A DNA stretch of 64,000 nt from Pisolithus tinctorius (GCA_024663395.1 JANFAH010000022.1:992001-1056000); one strand, 5' to 3'; positions 45,287 to 56,784 are shown, numbered from the stretch's first letter. Notes: generated by a model not told the origin, from the sequence alone. Numbers and translations are program-made.

Positions 45287-45757
45287 AACACGAATTGATA
45301 AAAAGAAAGAAAAATAAAGAAGTTACTCACTTAGATGATACCATGAAGGCAGTCATGGATTAAGACACATGGATCATTTGAAGGGCTTGCAAAAGAAGTG
45401 TGACAAGTGCAGTGAGCTCATGATCATTACCACATTAAGTCAGAGCTGACTTAGCATGAGAAATTTGCTGGCAGTGCATGTGGACTATTTGTGGTGGCAG
45501 TGCCATGGCAACGTTGTGATGCCACCAGTATGCAGTCAGGTTCACGCATGTGGGGCAGGCTAATTGGTGCCTTAACCTAATATATAACATATGTTGTAAT
45601 GCCCCCTGTGTGCAATTCAAACCACAGTCCCAGAGGTAATACCGACAAATTAATTGTCATAGGTGTGTACTTAGTAACCAAACATACACAACATTGACAC
45701 ATTTGCACACTTCTCTTCCTCACTCCACCTCTACTCTCTCCTCGTTAATCCTACACC
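45287..45757. other. Noncoding stretch between hairpin modules
   Basis: AT-rich with no recognised gene. It ends in a CT-rich run (45720-45750) that could be promoter or polypyrimidine sequence ahead of the plus-strand gene. Nothing else was identified. Confidence 0.4.
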
Positions 45758-45840
45758 AGGGGAATGCTTGGTGCGTCCCCTACCAAGCATCAGGGGCTTG
45801 GTGCCCTTGATGGCTCTCGAAGGCTTGGAGCCTTTGAGAG
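45758..45840. repeat. Triple-hairpin module 2
   Basis: Hairpins at 45758-45781 (AGGGGAATG / CGTCCCCT, loop CTTGGTG), 45788-45812 (CATCAGGGG / CCCTTGATG, loop CTTGGTG) and 45814-45840 (CTCTCGAAGG / CCTTTGAGAG, loop CTTGGAG). The loop is the reverse complement of that in module 1. Single G-T pairs occur where a CpG would have decayed. Confidence 0.75.
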
Positions 45841-46009
45841 TTGTCTTGGTATGGATTGGCTGTTGGTCATGTGGACGAGACTCCATCTGATGGAGGCACT
45901 ACATTGTATAGCGCAACTCGGGGCATTGAAGACTGTCAGCTTTCCTTGGCTACCCTGGAGTCCATCTTTTACTTTCCAAAGGAGACTCAGCTGTTCACGT
46001 TACCCGCTG

Positions 46010-46940
46010 GTGAGTTTGAGGCTTGTGTCTCCCCTAGACATTAATCAAGTTTCTCTTTGCTTTCTCAAACTTCCTGATCAATGCTACATTCTCTCCATCA
46101 ACTGTTAAGGCCAACATTTCTCCTTGGCTGCCCCCATCTCCACCATCTCCTTCTGAAACAAGACTGTTCACTTTGCCTGTTGGTGAGTTCAAGGTTTGCA
46201 TCTCCCTTCCTTGGCTGACCTCCAATTGTCTTTGTATAGGGATGCTAATTGGGATTCTCTTGCTTGCTTTCTTACTATCCTGGTTAATGCAGCATTCTCT
46301 CCATCATCTATTAAGGCCAATGGTTTTCTGTGGCTTCCCCCAGCTCTGCCTTCTCCTTCTGAGACAAGACTCCATTCACTTTGCCCACTGGTGAGTTCAA
46401 GGCTTGCATCTCCCCCTTCCTTCGCTGATCTCCAATCATCTTTGTATAGGGATGCTAATTGGGATTCTCTTGCTTGCTTTCTTACTTTCCTGGTTAATGC
46501 AGCATTCTCTCTGTTATCTATTAAGACTGATGGTTTGTCGTAGCTACCCCCAGTTCCGTCTTCTCCTTCCAATACTAGAGTCTTTTCAATTTGCCCTCCA
46601 GTGAGTTCAAGGCTTGCATCTCCCTTCCTTTGCTGATCTCCAACTGTCTTTGTGTGGAGACACTAATCAGGTTCCTCATGTTTGCTTTCTTACTCTCATG
46701 GTCAATGGTATGTTCTCTTCGACATCTATTATGCCAGGGGAACATTTGGTGTGTCCCCTACCAAGTGCCAGGGGCTTGATGCCCTTGGCAGCTCTCAAAG
46801 GCTTGGAGCCTTTGAAAGTCATCTTGGTATGGATATACCCTAAACTCTACCTTTTCATTTCCCAAGGATATTCCATTCATTTTACAAGCTGGTGAGTTCG
46901 AGGCTTGCTTGTTTCCTCAGTTCCTGATCCCCGATTACTC
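46010..46940 (+). repeat. Array of five duplicated intron-exon units
   Basis: Near-identical splice-donor blocks (GTGAGTTCAAGGCTTGCATC or close) start at 46010, 46183, 46391, 46601 and 46892. Each is preceded by a coding end of the type SPSETRLFTLP. Three or more are followed 55-60 bp later by an acceptor-like TTTGTATAG and GATGCTAATTGGGATTCTC. Spacing is about 173-291 bp. The unit therefore looks like one short intron plus one exon of about 150 bp, copied in tandem. Confidence 0.65.
46736..46818. repeat. Triple-hairpin module 3, inside the exon array
   Basis: Hairpins at 46736-46759 (AGGGGAACA / TGTCCCCT, one bulge, loop TTTGGTG), 46766-46790 (TGCCAGGGG / CCCTTGGCA, loop CTTGATG) and 46792-46818 (CTCTCAAAGG / CCTTTGAAAG, loop CTTGGAG). 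It aligns hairpin by hairpin with module 2. The middle stems differ at three base pairs, all compensated. Confidence 0.78.
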
Positions 46941-48029
46941 CTGTGTAGGGATGCTAATTAAGTCTTCCCGCCTTTCCCAGTGTTGTCTCCACTTCTGTCA
47001 TGGTGAGCCACGAAGGAGTAAGTGTTTAGCCTTTGCATCTATTCCATTAGTTATATTCTTTACCTGGGGTGTACAATGATCCATTTAATGAGAGTGCAAT
47101 TACAACATTCCTACAGACTGTGCATGCAGGATTCACTGAGGCAGATCCTACATGTTGTTCCATGGCTGCTAACAAATGGGGAAGAAGAACCTTCTGTTGG
47201 AGATCCGCCTATCAACATACAATATTGTCTGTGTTTCTCTCCCTCTCCCTTCCATTCCTTGTCTCACTATGTGCCAGCCACCCTCACTTGATAATGGGTG
47301 AAGCATAAGCACCATCAACCTAAGTGCATGATTTTCTAACCACTGTCTGATAGCTAACATTCAAGGGTTATGCAGGCACTTTAATCACAATTGTTTCGCA
47401 TCTCGAACTGAGCACAGTCAATGCTGCAACCCTTGCTGACATCTTACTTTTGAGATCCCAGTGTGAAGGTGGGCAATTTTCCAAGACTTTTTTTCCTTGA
47501 CAGTAATCATCTCCCATAGCACCATCATTTCCGTCGAGTTTGGCTCCCTCAATGTTGTCATCCTGTCAGGAGGGTACTGCTGCGGTCCCTTTCCTCCCCT
47601 TTTCCCCCATCAGTGTGGAGGTCCCCACTCCCCCTGTATCAATACATCTAACATCTGCTGACACCCCTGACTCCACCACTGTTCTTGTCCGCAGACATCC
47701 AGACGTGGAGCCAAGGAATCCGTCCCTGGCAGACAAGTGTTGGCATACTTCGACCGGAGTATTTTTTATGGTGACCCTGTAAACATACCTGCTTTGTATA
47801 AAGTTTTGCTTTTTGTATTTTATTTTTATTTTCGCTCAAGTGTAACCAATAACCTGACTACTAACGGATTTTCCACCTGGTGCAGGTAAGTGGAGATATT
47901 GCAAATACAAAGGTTTCAAGATCAGGATCTTTTTATCATGTATGTGTTATTACTGACCTGCATCCGTTCTCACCTTGACCATTTGGCGTGGTTGTCCACA
48001 AGAGTTGAGGGCTTGGAGCCTTCGAAGGT

Positions 48030-48640
48030 TCTTGCCGATTGTGTCTATGAGACCCTCAGGAACAGAGTCATGGCATCATTCAAGCCTTTCCATTCACCAT
48101 CGTCACATGCGTATCATATTACTAAGTGGTATGTATTCCCTCTGTCTTGGTTATTGCATCTTCCTTACTGTTCTCTTGCTATTCTGGCATTTACCAATGT
48201 TTCGTTGTTGATCGCATGCATAAAACCCACACGAACAGAGCTCATCTTCCGAGGCTCTCTGTTTACCACCATTGCACACGTATCCCATTACCAAGTGGTA
48301 TGTATTCCCTCCATTTTGGGCATTCAGGGCTTCGAGTCTCTGCTTATTAGCAATGTATTTCCTCTGTTTTCGTTATTACATGTTCCATTCAGCTCCTTCC
48401 CCTGTCTCAGCATTCACCATGGTTCATTCTTAGGGGTTTTGGCCCTTCAAGGGTTTGTTGTGCAGGTTCATTTTCAATCGCATGCACGAGGCCTGTGCGA
48501 ACAGAGTCCAAATTGTTCAAGTCTCTGCTCACTACCGTTGCATGCATGTGTTATTACAAAGTGGTATGTACTCTCTGTATTGGTTATTGCATATTCCTTA
48601 TGGTTTGTTCCACCTGGTATTTATCATGATATGGCATGAC
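48030..48640 (+). repeat. Second array: three duplicated intron-exon units
   Basis: Donor blocks GTATGTATTCCCTC or GTATGTACTCTCTG at 48129, 48298 and 48564 each follow a related coding unit (SIHHRHMRIILLSG, SVYHHCTRIPLPSG, SAHYRCMHVLLQSG), and each is followed by TTGGTTATTGCAT-like intron sequence. Unit spacing is about 169 and 266 bp. It is unrelated in sequence to the array at 46010. Confidence 0.6.
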
Positions 48641-51600
48641 ACTGACCTTCTTTTCTGATATTTTCCTTTTGTTCCACTCACTACTCATGTAATAACTGCA
48701 AGTGTCATTATTCCATTGCAACAAGCCACCATTTTACTGAATAACTCCATGGGTTTTTTTTATGTCAGGTAATGCATGGCTTTACTTAAATACCTCATCT
48801 GACCACTTTTCCCCTCCTCCTCCATCGTTATTGACATGCCTCATGCACCGAAAAGTGTTGACCAAGTCATGGACAACTCTACAGATTTGCACACCTGGGT
48901 TCTTCGAAACTGCAAAATCCCCACCACCAAGATGGCCCCTCCACCAGAGGTAAGCTATCTTGTCACTGTCAATCCCATCTGACCCCCTGCTTTCACAGAT
49001 CAAAAAAGACAAGCCCAGGCCCCGGCATGCAGTGCAACCACCTGAAGGATGGGAAGAACATATGTTTGGTCTCCGTGACAGGAGGAGATCACTCATGCCT
49101 AGTGTCTCTGTGTCCTCCCAAAATTCTACTGCCCCAATCTTGCAGGAAGACCAGGTTGAGGGCACTCCGATGGACAAGGATGCTGGTGAGGCTGAGGCTG
49201 AGGCTGAGGAGGTTGAGGTCAACATTCTGGCTGATGAGGGCAGTCAACATCCTGATGATGGGGCTAGTCAACTTCTGGATGATGAAGGTTCATTTTTTTT
49301 TGAATATTTTTCTCGTTCTCTCACAGTTCTGTAGATGTTGCATTGTTATATCCTTGACTTGGGGGTTTGGTGCCCCCTTTCTCTCATATGACTGTGGTTC
49401 AGTGCCCAATGGTCTAAAGCTAGGTGCTTTGGATCCTCATGAAAGTTGCCAAGTATCCTGTGTCATTTTCACTTTTTTTTCTAGACACTTTGTCATCATT
49501 TGATGTGTTTCATGTCACACTGCAATCCATTCTCTTCCAATATTGACGTGTTCATAGTAGATGATGATGGTTCTGAATCTTCGCTTCCTCCATCTTTGCC
49601 ACCAGCTGAAGACTCCAGTTCTGACGCTGAGGATGAGTTTCCCCCACGTCATCCTGGTTGCCATGTGGAACACAAACCTAAAAGCAAGGGCAAAAGTAGG
49701 GCTATGGATGTTGACAACAGTGATATAGTGAGTCAGGATGATCGTGAACATGCCCGGAATGCGAAATTTAAGAAGACTGGGAACTTGTCCCATGCTGCTC
49801 TCGATGAGATATGTGACTTCACGACCGAAGTCAAGGCAAAAGCAGAAGAACTTGGATGTTGACATGGCAAGTCTCCTTGTGACATCCTTGTCGCTGCTGG
49901 GCTCAGTGTCAAACCATCTCACATGAAGCTCAATGAGGCCAATCTCTTCTGCTCGTGGTATTGGGCCACCCAACCGAAACCTGATGGCAGTATGCATGCC
50001 CTTGTCACAGAACTTCTTTTATAACATTCTTCCCAGCCGACTGAAATGCAGTCAACAATATCATTACAGCAGAGTACAACCAGCTCATGAAAGATATCCC
50101 CAAAGATGACACTGCAGCAAGAAAGGAGAAGTTGAAGGCTGTTTATGAGTGGAGTGAGAGCTCCTCAGCAGTGCCCACTAACAAATCAGTCAAGTCCATT
50201 GCAGTCAGAGTCCACAATGCGAAGACGCAGTTCTCCGGATTGGTGAGTGGTTGTAAGTGGGTGGGTGGGTGGCAGATCTTACCATTGAGCAGGCTGAAGC
50301 ATGGTCGACTCTTGAAGATATCAAAATTGCTGGAGTTGTGATGTATGTTGGACAAGACCCTGCAGGACACCAGACCTCTGGCATATTTGGTGGTTCTGAT
50401 ATCATACAAAAGTACATCAATGAGTGTGCCATTGATGTTTGGGGACTTATGGACAAGTACACCACAATATTTAAGTAAGTGATGTTACACATATCTTACT
50501 CGGACTCATTGCAATTAGGTGTCTCAGGGATGGTAATGGTACTGAGGCTGGATTATTAGGGACGAGTGCTTCTGCCAGTTCAGCTGCGGCATTGGAGTTG
50601 TGTTGTCGAATGAAGGAGATACCAAGAGATTGCAACTGCTGGGTATTGGATCTATGATGAAGGAGAAGTTGATAACGGCGCTCAAAGATCTTCACAGTAG
50701 GTATTTCTGGTATTCCATACATTCTCCTCTAATTGTCTTTCCATAAGTGATGCACAGGGTCAAAGTTGGTGATCCCCAGAAAATCATTTGGCAGCGGCTT
50801 CTTGAGTTCATTAGGAGGAACTCTCTCATCATAATCAACTAGCCACTTGGGGTGCCTCCACTGGGCCCTGGTTTTGAGTACAAGAAACTCAAAGCTGATG
50901 CTCTCCGCCAACTTGTGGTACCTTATCTGCAGAGAAAACTAGGCTCGATGTACGACAGACAATCTGATGACAACAATGACAAGAAAATGATTGTCTGGAT
51001 GGTGTGCTGGAGGTTGAAATCAAACCCTGGAATGAAGGTATTGCATACTCTTTTTGTCTGACTGATCACTGACCGTTTTTGCAGATGTCATGAGCATAAG
51101 GGATGCACACCCATTAAAGGGAGAGATCGCACTACTCAAGGCTCCTGATGGCACGGTTTTGCGCAAGGTGTCTGATGATCCTGAGTGGCAGAAGTCTCAT
51201 GAAGAAGAGGATCCAGGTATGGCGGCACCTCATGCACAGAGTGGAATCCCATTTCCATCACACAAGCAGGCTCATGTGGAGGTGATGGATAATGATACAG
51301 TTCCTCATGAGGTGAGTCAATCCACTCAACCTCTGGTGTCCACTAATGTTCCCCAAGGCTTCACACTCTGACTGCCAAATGCCCCTGCATGATGAAGGCA
51401 GGGATGCATGCTCCATTGCTGGCAACCGCAATGTAGTGATTTATCCTGCTGCATTTGGTTGAAACTAACAGGTGACATGCACAGGATGCACTTTGTGACC
51501 CACCAGCATGCACAAGCTGTGAGAACACTTGAGAGCCTGGTCGATCTGAGTGCCCCTTGCCGGCTCAGCGCTATGGGGTGAGGTCCAGACATATCAGTTG

Positions 51601-51773
51601 ATTAAAAGACTAATGGAGGACTGCACAGGATCTGCATTGTGATGCTGCCCCAAGCCATTCACACCCATGGCACCCTGGCCCTTCTCAGCAGTTTCCACCA
51701 TCTCGGCGTTATGAGGTGAGTATCCCAGGCATTTCTCCTTCTTGAAGGAGACCAATAGGATGTCCTGCAGGAC

Positions 51774-52623
51774 TGTCAAAGTCGGACAACACCCCTGGCT
51801 CCTTTTTAGGGCGGAGTTGGAGCGGGTTGGGCTGCGGAAGTACAGCGGTCAAAAGTCCGAAGTGAATCCGACCACTGGGTGGCGAGATATTCGACGAACA
51901 GTGAGCGGATGGGGTATGAAAGAAAGTCTCGGAGGCTGAGGTCGGAGTCGGAGTCGGAGGTCAGAGGTCGGAGGTCGGATGAGAGGGCGTTGGGTTCAGC
52001 TAGTGTGCTGCCCCCTTGCGCGAGCTCTGCCCTCGTATTTCAGAGGCGGAGTGGACTTCAGAGGGAGTGGAGACGAAACTCCAGAGGGGACTGAGAGGGA
52101 GTCGAAGGTGGGGACTTTATTCAATATTTGTACTGATTACATCGGAGTACTACGTGGCCTTATATATGATGTAGGTCAAGGGCGGTGCAGTATGGAATGT
52201 AAACCAATAAGTGTAAAGTGGGTTAGAGTTCCTTCCGACACAAGGGATAGAGGGTAGGGATGACGGGGACCTTAACTGAGACAAGGAAACTGCTACAACG
52301 AGGAAGAGAGGGTAAATACCGAAGGAGCGGAAGAATGGAGAAAACCGACATGAGGTGGAACCCTATCTAGAATGCAGGGCTGCAAGTCCGACAGCCCACG
52401 TGACCAACCTTAGGGCGGAGTTGAGCGGAGTTGGTCAGAACATGGACAGGGGACCTCAGAGAGGTGTGGAGATGTGTCGGGAGGGTCAGAGGAGCGCGGG
52501 AACACGTCGGAGGAGGGCGGAGAAGCGCGGGAACATGTCGGAAGAGGGCGGAGAAGTGCGGGAACATGTCGGAAGAGGGCGGAGTAGGTGTTAGGGGCTT
52601 ACGCTGGTGTCATGGTCATGACA
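51774..52623. mobile_element. Solo LTR, CpG-rich, 850 bp
   Basis: TGTCAAAGTC...GGTCATGACA with AGGAC duplicated exactly at 51769-51773 and 52624-52628. It contains short tandem GGAGTCGGAGTC and GGGCGGAGAAG-type runs (51935-51985, 52490-52590) and shares the TTTCAGAGG and CTTGCGCGAGCTC region with the solo LTR at 32479. It disrupts the plus-strand KDZ gene and is one of the youngest insertions in the window. Confidence 0.92.
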
Positions 52624-52948
52624 AGGACCCTTGTTATGACCATGCCAATTATAATGATCCTGGCCCCTCCAATGTTCCCTACAATGTTCGTGGCTTGATC
52701 CTTCATTGTCACATTTTGTTTAGCTTCTCTATAGGTATTACCACCTGCCCGCCACGGTTCAGGGCATTTCCCTCCATCCCGTCAGACATATCGCATACCA
52801 TCTCGCCCTGACCATCATGTTTACCATGATGCTCCATATATCTCTGACTACTACCCCCCAGCCCAGCCCACAGCACAGCAATGGGTTGACAGAGGTAGTG
52901 CTGCACCGTATGAGGACAAATTTCCTGAGGATTACTTAGATTATTAGT

Positions 52949-54169
52949 CTCCTCAGTATTTTCTTTTGCAATATATGTCTATTTTTCCATGATAGGGTGA
53001 GCAGTGAGTGAATCAAATCTCAGTTCTCTGTCGTTTTGAATGCAAGAGCATTTGTGTCTGCTTGACTGTTATTTTGTTACCCCCTGTGGCCACACTGCCA
53101 TAGCACTGCTCACTTGATCTACCAATGAATTTTCTACTGATTGACATTCTACAGGGAAGATGCATATACTCAAAATACTGTACTCTTGTTTGAAGAGTTT
53201 GAGGTGCAGAGAGTTGGGTCAGAGAACATTTGAGGTGAAGCTTGGAGGTCACACCTACAGATAAAGGAGCCTCCAGCAATGAGGGGATATGGTGACATTA
53301 GGCAAGTGTTGATGTGGTGATCACTGACTGACAACTCTCCTAGTGTCAACTGTGTCCAATGGCCAGGGGCTCTGGTGAGTTCTGTTGCCTGTTTGCCTGT
53401 GTACCTTATCTATATTTTGATACTGTGATCAATTGTTTTTCCTTGGTGAGTTGAGGGAACTGAGTGGAATTCAAATGGAATTGACATGATTATCTTGAAA
53501 TAATGGGTAGATGGCCTGAATTTTAAGGGGACTAAAAACACTCAAAACTCAATGTCTTTCAAGTTTGACAGATAGGGTTTTTCCACATGGTGAGGGGGGT
53601 GGCAAGGTTGGAAAGCAAGGATTGAAAGTGGTGTTGAGGCAAGGTTGGCAGTACCTCAGACTAAAGGGACTTGGGGGGCAACATCTTTTGCTTACTAATC
53701 AGGTGTTTTTATCATCATCAGGATACTACAGTTCTATGTTACATGCAAGCACTGTAGAGCTGCAGAGGGTGACTTCTGAATTTATTTTGGTCTTGTCTGG
53801 GATCTCTCATTGACTTTGCCCCATAAACATTGTTGTTCAATGCTTTTTCTAAGAGCCTATTTTTGTGTTGAGAATTAATCTACCTGCACTGCTACTAAAA
53901 CAGGTCTATCTTTTATCAGGTCCACCATGGTGTTATCATTTGCAGTTGCACAATTTGCCCCCATTTAATCTGCTACATTGACCCTTCACTGTGCTCTGTG
54001 AGTTAGTATAAAAAGTAGATAATGTTACCTGGGCAATAAGTCAATACAGACCTGCATGGTGGATCTGTTTGTCTTGAAGCTGCCACAAAATTGATTTGAG
54101 AGCATTTTGGTGTTCTGACATATAGTACATGGACATCCTACTGGCCTCTATGGAGAGGGGTGGAATCTC
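52949..54169. other. KDZ spacer without a recognised gene
   Basis: Follows the stop of the plus-strand gene. Short open frames exist but none shows a domain or a splice logic. AT-rich, mildly CpG-depleted. Probably 3' noncoding and subterminal sequence of the KDZ element. Confidence 0.45.
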
Positions 54170-54985
54170 CAACTGGCCTTCAGGGGGAGGGTGGGATGTC
54201 CCACAGTAGCCTCCAAAGCTATCATGGGACATCCCACTGTCTATGGAAAGGGGGTTGGGATGTCCCATAGTAGCCTCCAAAGCTAGCATGGGACATCCCA
54301 CTGGCCTCCAGAGGGGAGGGTGGGATGTCCCACAGTAGCTTCCAAAGCTACCATGGGACATCCCATTGGCCTATGGAAGGGGGGGTTGGATGTCCCACAG
54401 TGTCCTCCAAAGCTATTATGGGACATCCCACTGGCCTCCAGAGGGGAGGGTGGGATGTCCCACAGTAGCCTCTGAAGCTATCATGGGGCATCTCACTGGC
54501 CTCCAGAGAGGAGGATGGGATGTCCCACAGTAGCCTCCAAAGTTATCATGGGACATCCCACTGGCCTCCAGAGAGGGGGGTGGGATGTCCCACAGTAGCC
54601 TCTGAAGCTATCATGGGATGTCCCATTGTCCTATGAAAAGGGGGCTGGGATGTCCCACAGTAGCTTCTGAAGCTATCATGGGACATCCCACTGGTCTCCA
54701 GAGTGGGGGGTGGGATGTCCCACAGTAGCCTCTGAAGCTATCATGGGACATCCCACTGGTCTCCAAAGTGGGGGGTGGGATGTCCCACAGTAGCCTCTGA
54801 AGCTATCATGGGACATCCCACTGTCTATGGAAAGGGGGCTGGGATGTCCCACAGTAGCCTCTGAAGTTATCATGGGACATCCCACTGGCCTCCAGAGAGG
54901 GGGGTGGGATATCCCACAGTAGCCTCCAAAGCTATCATGGGACCTCCCACTGGCCTCCAAAAATGGGGGGTGGGATGTCCCATCA
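54170..54985. repeat. Right subterminal minisatellite, mirror image of the left array
   Basis: About twelve units of roughly 65-70 bp: TGGGATGTCCCACAGTAGCC, then a short spacer with AAAGCTATCA, then TGGGACATCCCA and a CTGGCCTCCAGAG link. Orientation is opposite to the array at 35700-36410. Neighbouring units are often nearly identical, so the array is being homogenised. Confidence 0.9.
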
Positions 54986-55763
54986 TTGCCTCTTGGTTGT
55001 TCTACTTGGACAGTGGGGTTCTCACATGCTTGTGCCCCTCAATAGTGTCATGTATTATGCTACAATCTATTCCTTGTCTGGGAAGGTCTTCCACTCATCC
55101 TCATTGAATGCATTTAGTATGATCTTATTAATGTGTACTCCTTCTATAAGCAATGGAACTTGCTCATGGGACAGTGATGAATCCATTAAAATTTATCACA
55201 GTGATGCAAGGCTCACTCCCATAAGTATTGTATGATTCTGGAGATGACACCTCACAGTCACACTGACTTCCCACTTCAAATCTGTGCATAATAAGTGTAC
55301 CAAATGGTTTTGGAAAGTTGGTGGTTGCCACATAAATAGCCCCCTACTTTGCCATCATCCTGGATGATTGTGACAATTATGGTTTCTTGGTCAGAAGTGG
55401 GATTTCAGTGTGAATATGAGCTGAACTTTTGCAGCTGAGGACCCCTGACACCTAAGGCAGCCATGGGACAGCCCAAAATATATTACCAAAGCACTGGGAT
55501 TATGGGACATCCCAGGTCCTGCACACTGCAAATAGCCCTGGGACATGGCCAGATGTCCCTGGGATGACCTGGTCTGAGTGGCTTTTAGCTTGGATGATTT
55601 GTTGAAAAACTTCAGCCTAAATGCTTATGAAAATTGGTTACCTGAAGTGCACCTTCCCCTGACCTGAACAAACTCAGGTTCGTCTTTGGTCAACCCTATA
55701 ACCTTCAGAACTGCTGTTCCATCTGCTGCCCCCTTCATAAACCAGTCCCACTAACCAGCAGAA

Positions 55764-56759
55764 ATGGACCCAAACCAGCCACAACCCCCTCCCGTTGATT
55801 ATGCCATGGTACAAGCTATGGCAGCAGCAATGGCCCAGGCCATGCAGCAGTATATGCCAGCACCAGCTGCAGCACAGACATCCAACTTCGACCCCACAAA
55901 GAGGGGTGTCGCCAAACCTGGAACCTTCAATGGTTCCATAAACAAATATGAAGAGTGGGTGATCAAGATGAGAGCCTACTGTAAAGTGGCCATCCACTGC
56001 TATACAAGTCAGGATTGCATGGCGTTCTGGACCTGGATGACCAGTCCGATCACCAGCAACTATGCCTGTGCCAAGTTGGATTTCCACTTGGCAAATGCAA
56101 ACTGGCCTACCATCGACAAGGTGGTAGCAGATCTCAATTCTCACTTCTGGCCCATGAATAATGGGGATTGGGCCCAGAAGAAAATGCAGAAAGCGAGGCA
56201 GGGACAGTCTCAAATGGATGCCTTCCTGGTGGAGTTCAATAGTTGGAAGCTTATGGTGAGTGCTTCCAATGACCTGGCTATCCTGTGCCTGGAACAGGCC
56301 ATAAACCCCAAGGTGCTCCACCTCATGCATCATTTGGGGAAAAGAAAGGATACATACAAAGAGTACATAACAGAGCTCTGGTTGGTGGCCAGAAATTTCG
56401 AAAACCACTGATACATGATGGCCTCCTCTTCGAGGGTATGGCCTCAAAATCACCCTCATGGCTTCACTGCCACAGGAACACAACCTGGAGCCAGCACCCC
56501 CATGGATATAGGTGCTGCTCTGTGGCAAGGAAAGGGGAAGGGACCCCCTAAGGACAAGTCCCATATAACCTGTTTCAGATGTGGCCTCAAGGGCCATTAC
56601 CACAGTGAGTGCCCTAAACAGGCACAACCACAAGGATGCCCCATCAGGGCTGTAAATACTGGCACTGGACCCGACCCCCGCCTACAAGCAATGGAGGGGA
56701 TGAGCTTCGAACAGATCATTGCTCATGTTAACCAGTTAAAAGAATCAGAGCTGCAGTGA
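55764..56759 (+). pseudogene. gag: Gag of the second Ty3 element, one nonsense codon
   Basis: Begins MDPNQPQPPPVDYAMVQAMA. The capsid-like part has FDPTKRGVAKPGTFNGSINK, then DAFLVEFNSWKLMVSASNDL. A single TGA at 56409-56411 interrupts the frame. The zinc knuckle CFRCGLKGHYHSEC and a C-terminal MSFEQIIAHVNQL follow in the same frame. About 331 codons in total. TGA falls where CGA would encode Arg. Confidence 0.9.
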
Positions 56760-56784
56760 AATTGGGTCCTGCAGACTCTAACAT

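Larger units (their letters stand above)
45841..52948 (+). pseudogene. Second KDZ-associated gene of unknown function, interrupted by a solo LTR
   Basis: Plus-strand coding blocks separated by intron-like sequence. They start with HVDETPSDGGTTLYSATRGI followed by EDC (about 45870-45945), then duplicated exon units (46010-46900 and 48030-48640) and PHAPKSVDQVMDN (about 48835). Later blocks are PPEGWEEHMFGLRDRRRSLM with an acidic stretch (48960-49290), DVFIVDDDGSESSLPPS to LSHAALDEICDF (49545-49860), NQLMKDIPKDDTAARKEKL (50075-50240), MYVGQDPAGHQTSGIFGGSD (50257-50478), LGPGFEYKKLKADALRQLVV (50850-51060) and RDAHPLKGEIALLKAPDGTV (51090-51370). The C-terminus is ARHGSGHFPPSRQTYRIPSR to EDYLDY (52745-52948). 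A solo LTR splits it at 51774. Frame breaks and stops between 51370 and 51770 suggest inactivation. No family is recognised. Confidence 0.45.
35020..55649. mobile_element. KDZ (Kyakuja-Dileera-Zisupton) DNA transposon, about 20.6 kb
   Basis: Terminal inverted repeats of about 235 bp (35020-35255 and 55415-55649) start CACTTCAGGTAACCAATTTT on both ends. Internal to each lies a mirror-image minisatellite (35700-36410 and 54170-54985). The left half carries a KDZ transposase and an unknown gene on the minus strand. The right half carries an unknown gene on the plus strand. R copy D and a solo LTR inserted later. CpG depletion is milder than in the host Ty3 element. No clean target duplication was seen; CCTTC occurs near both flanks. 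Confidence 0.85.

Noticed and set aside
55674..56633. Open frame of 319 codons on the minus strand
   Set aside because: It lies exactly opposite the gag gene of the second Ty3 element, shows no domain, and is explained as a shadow of the gag codon pattern.
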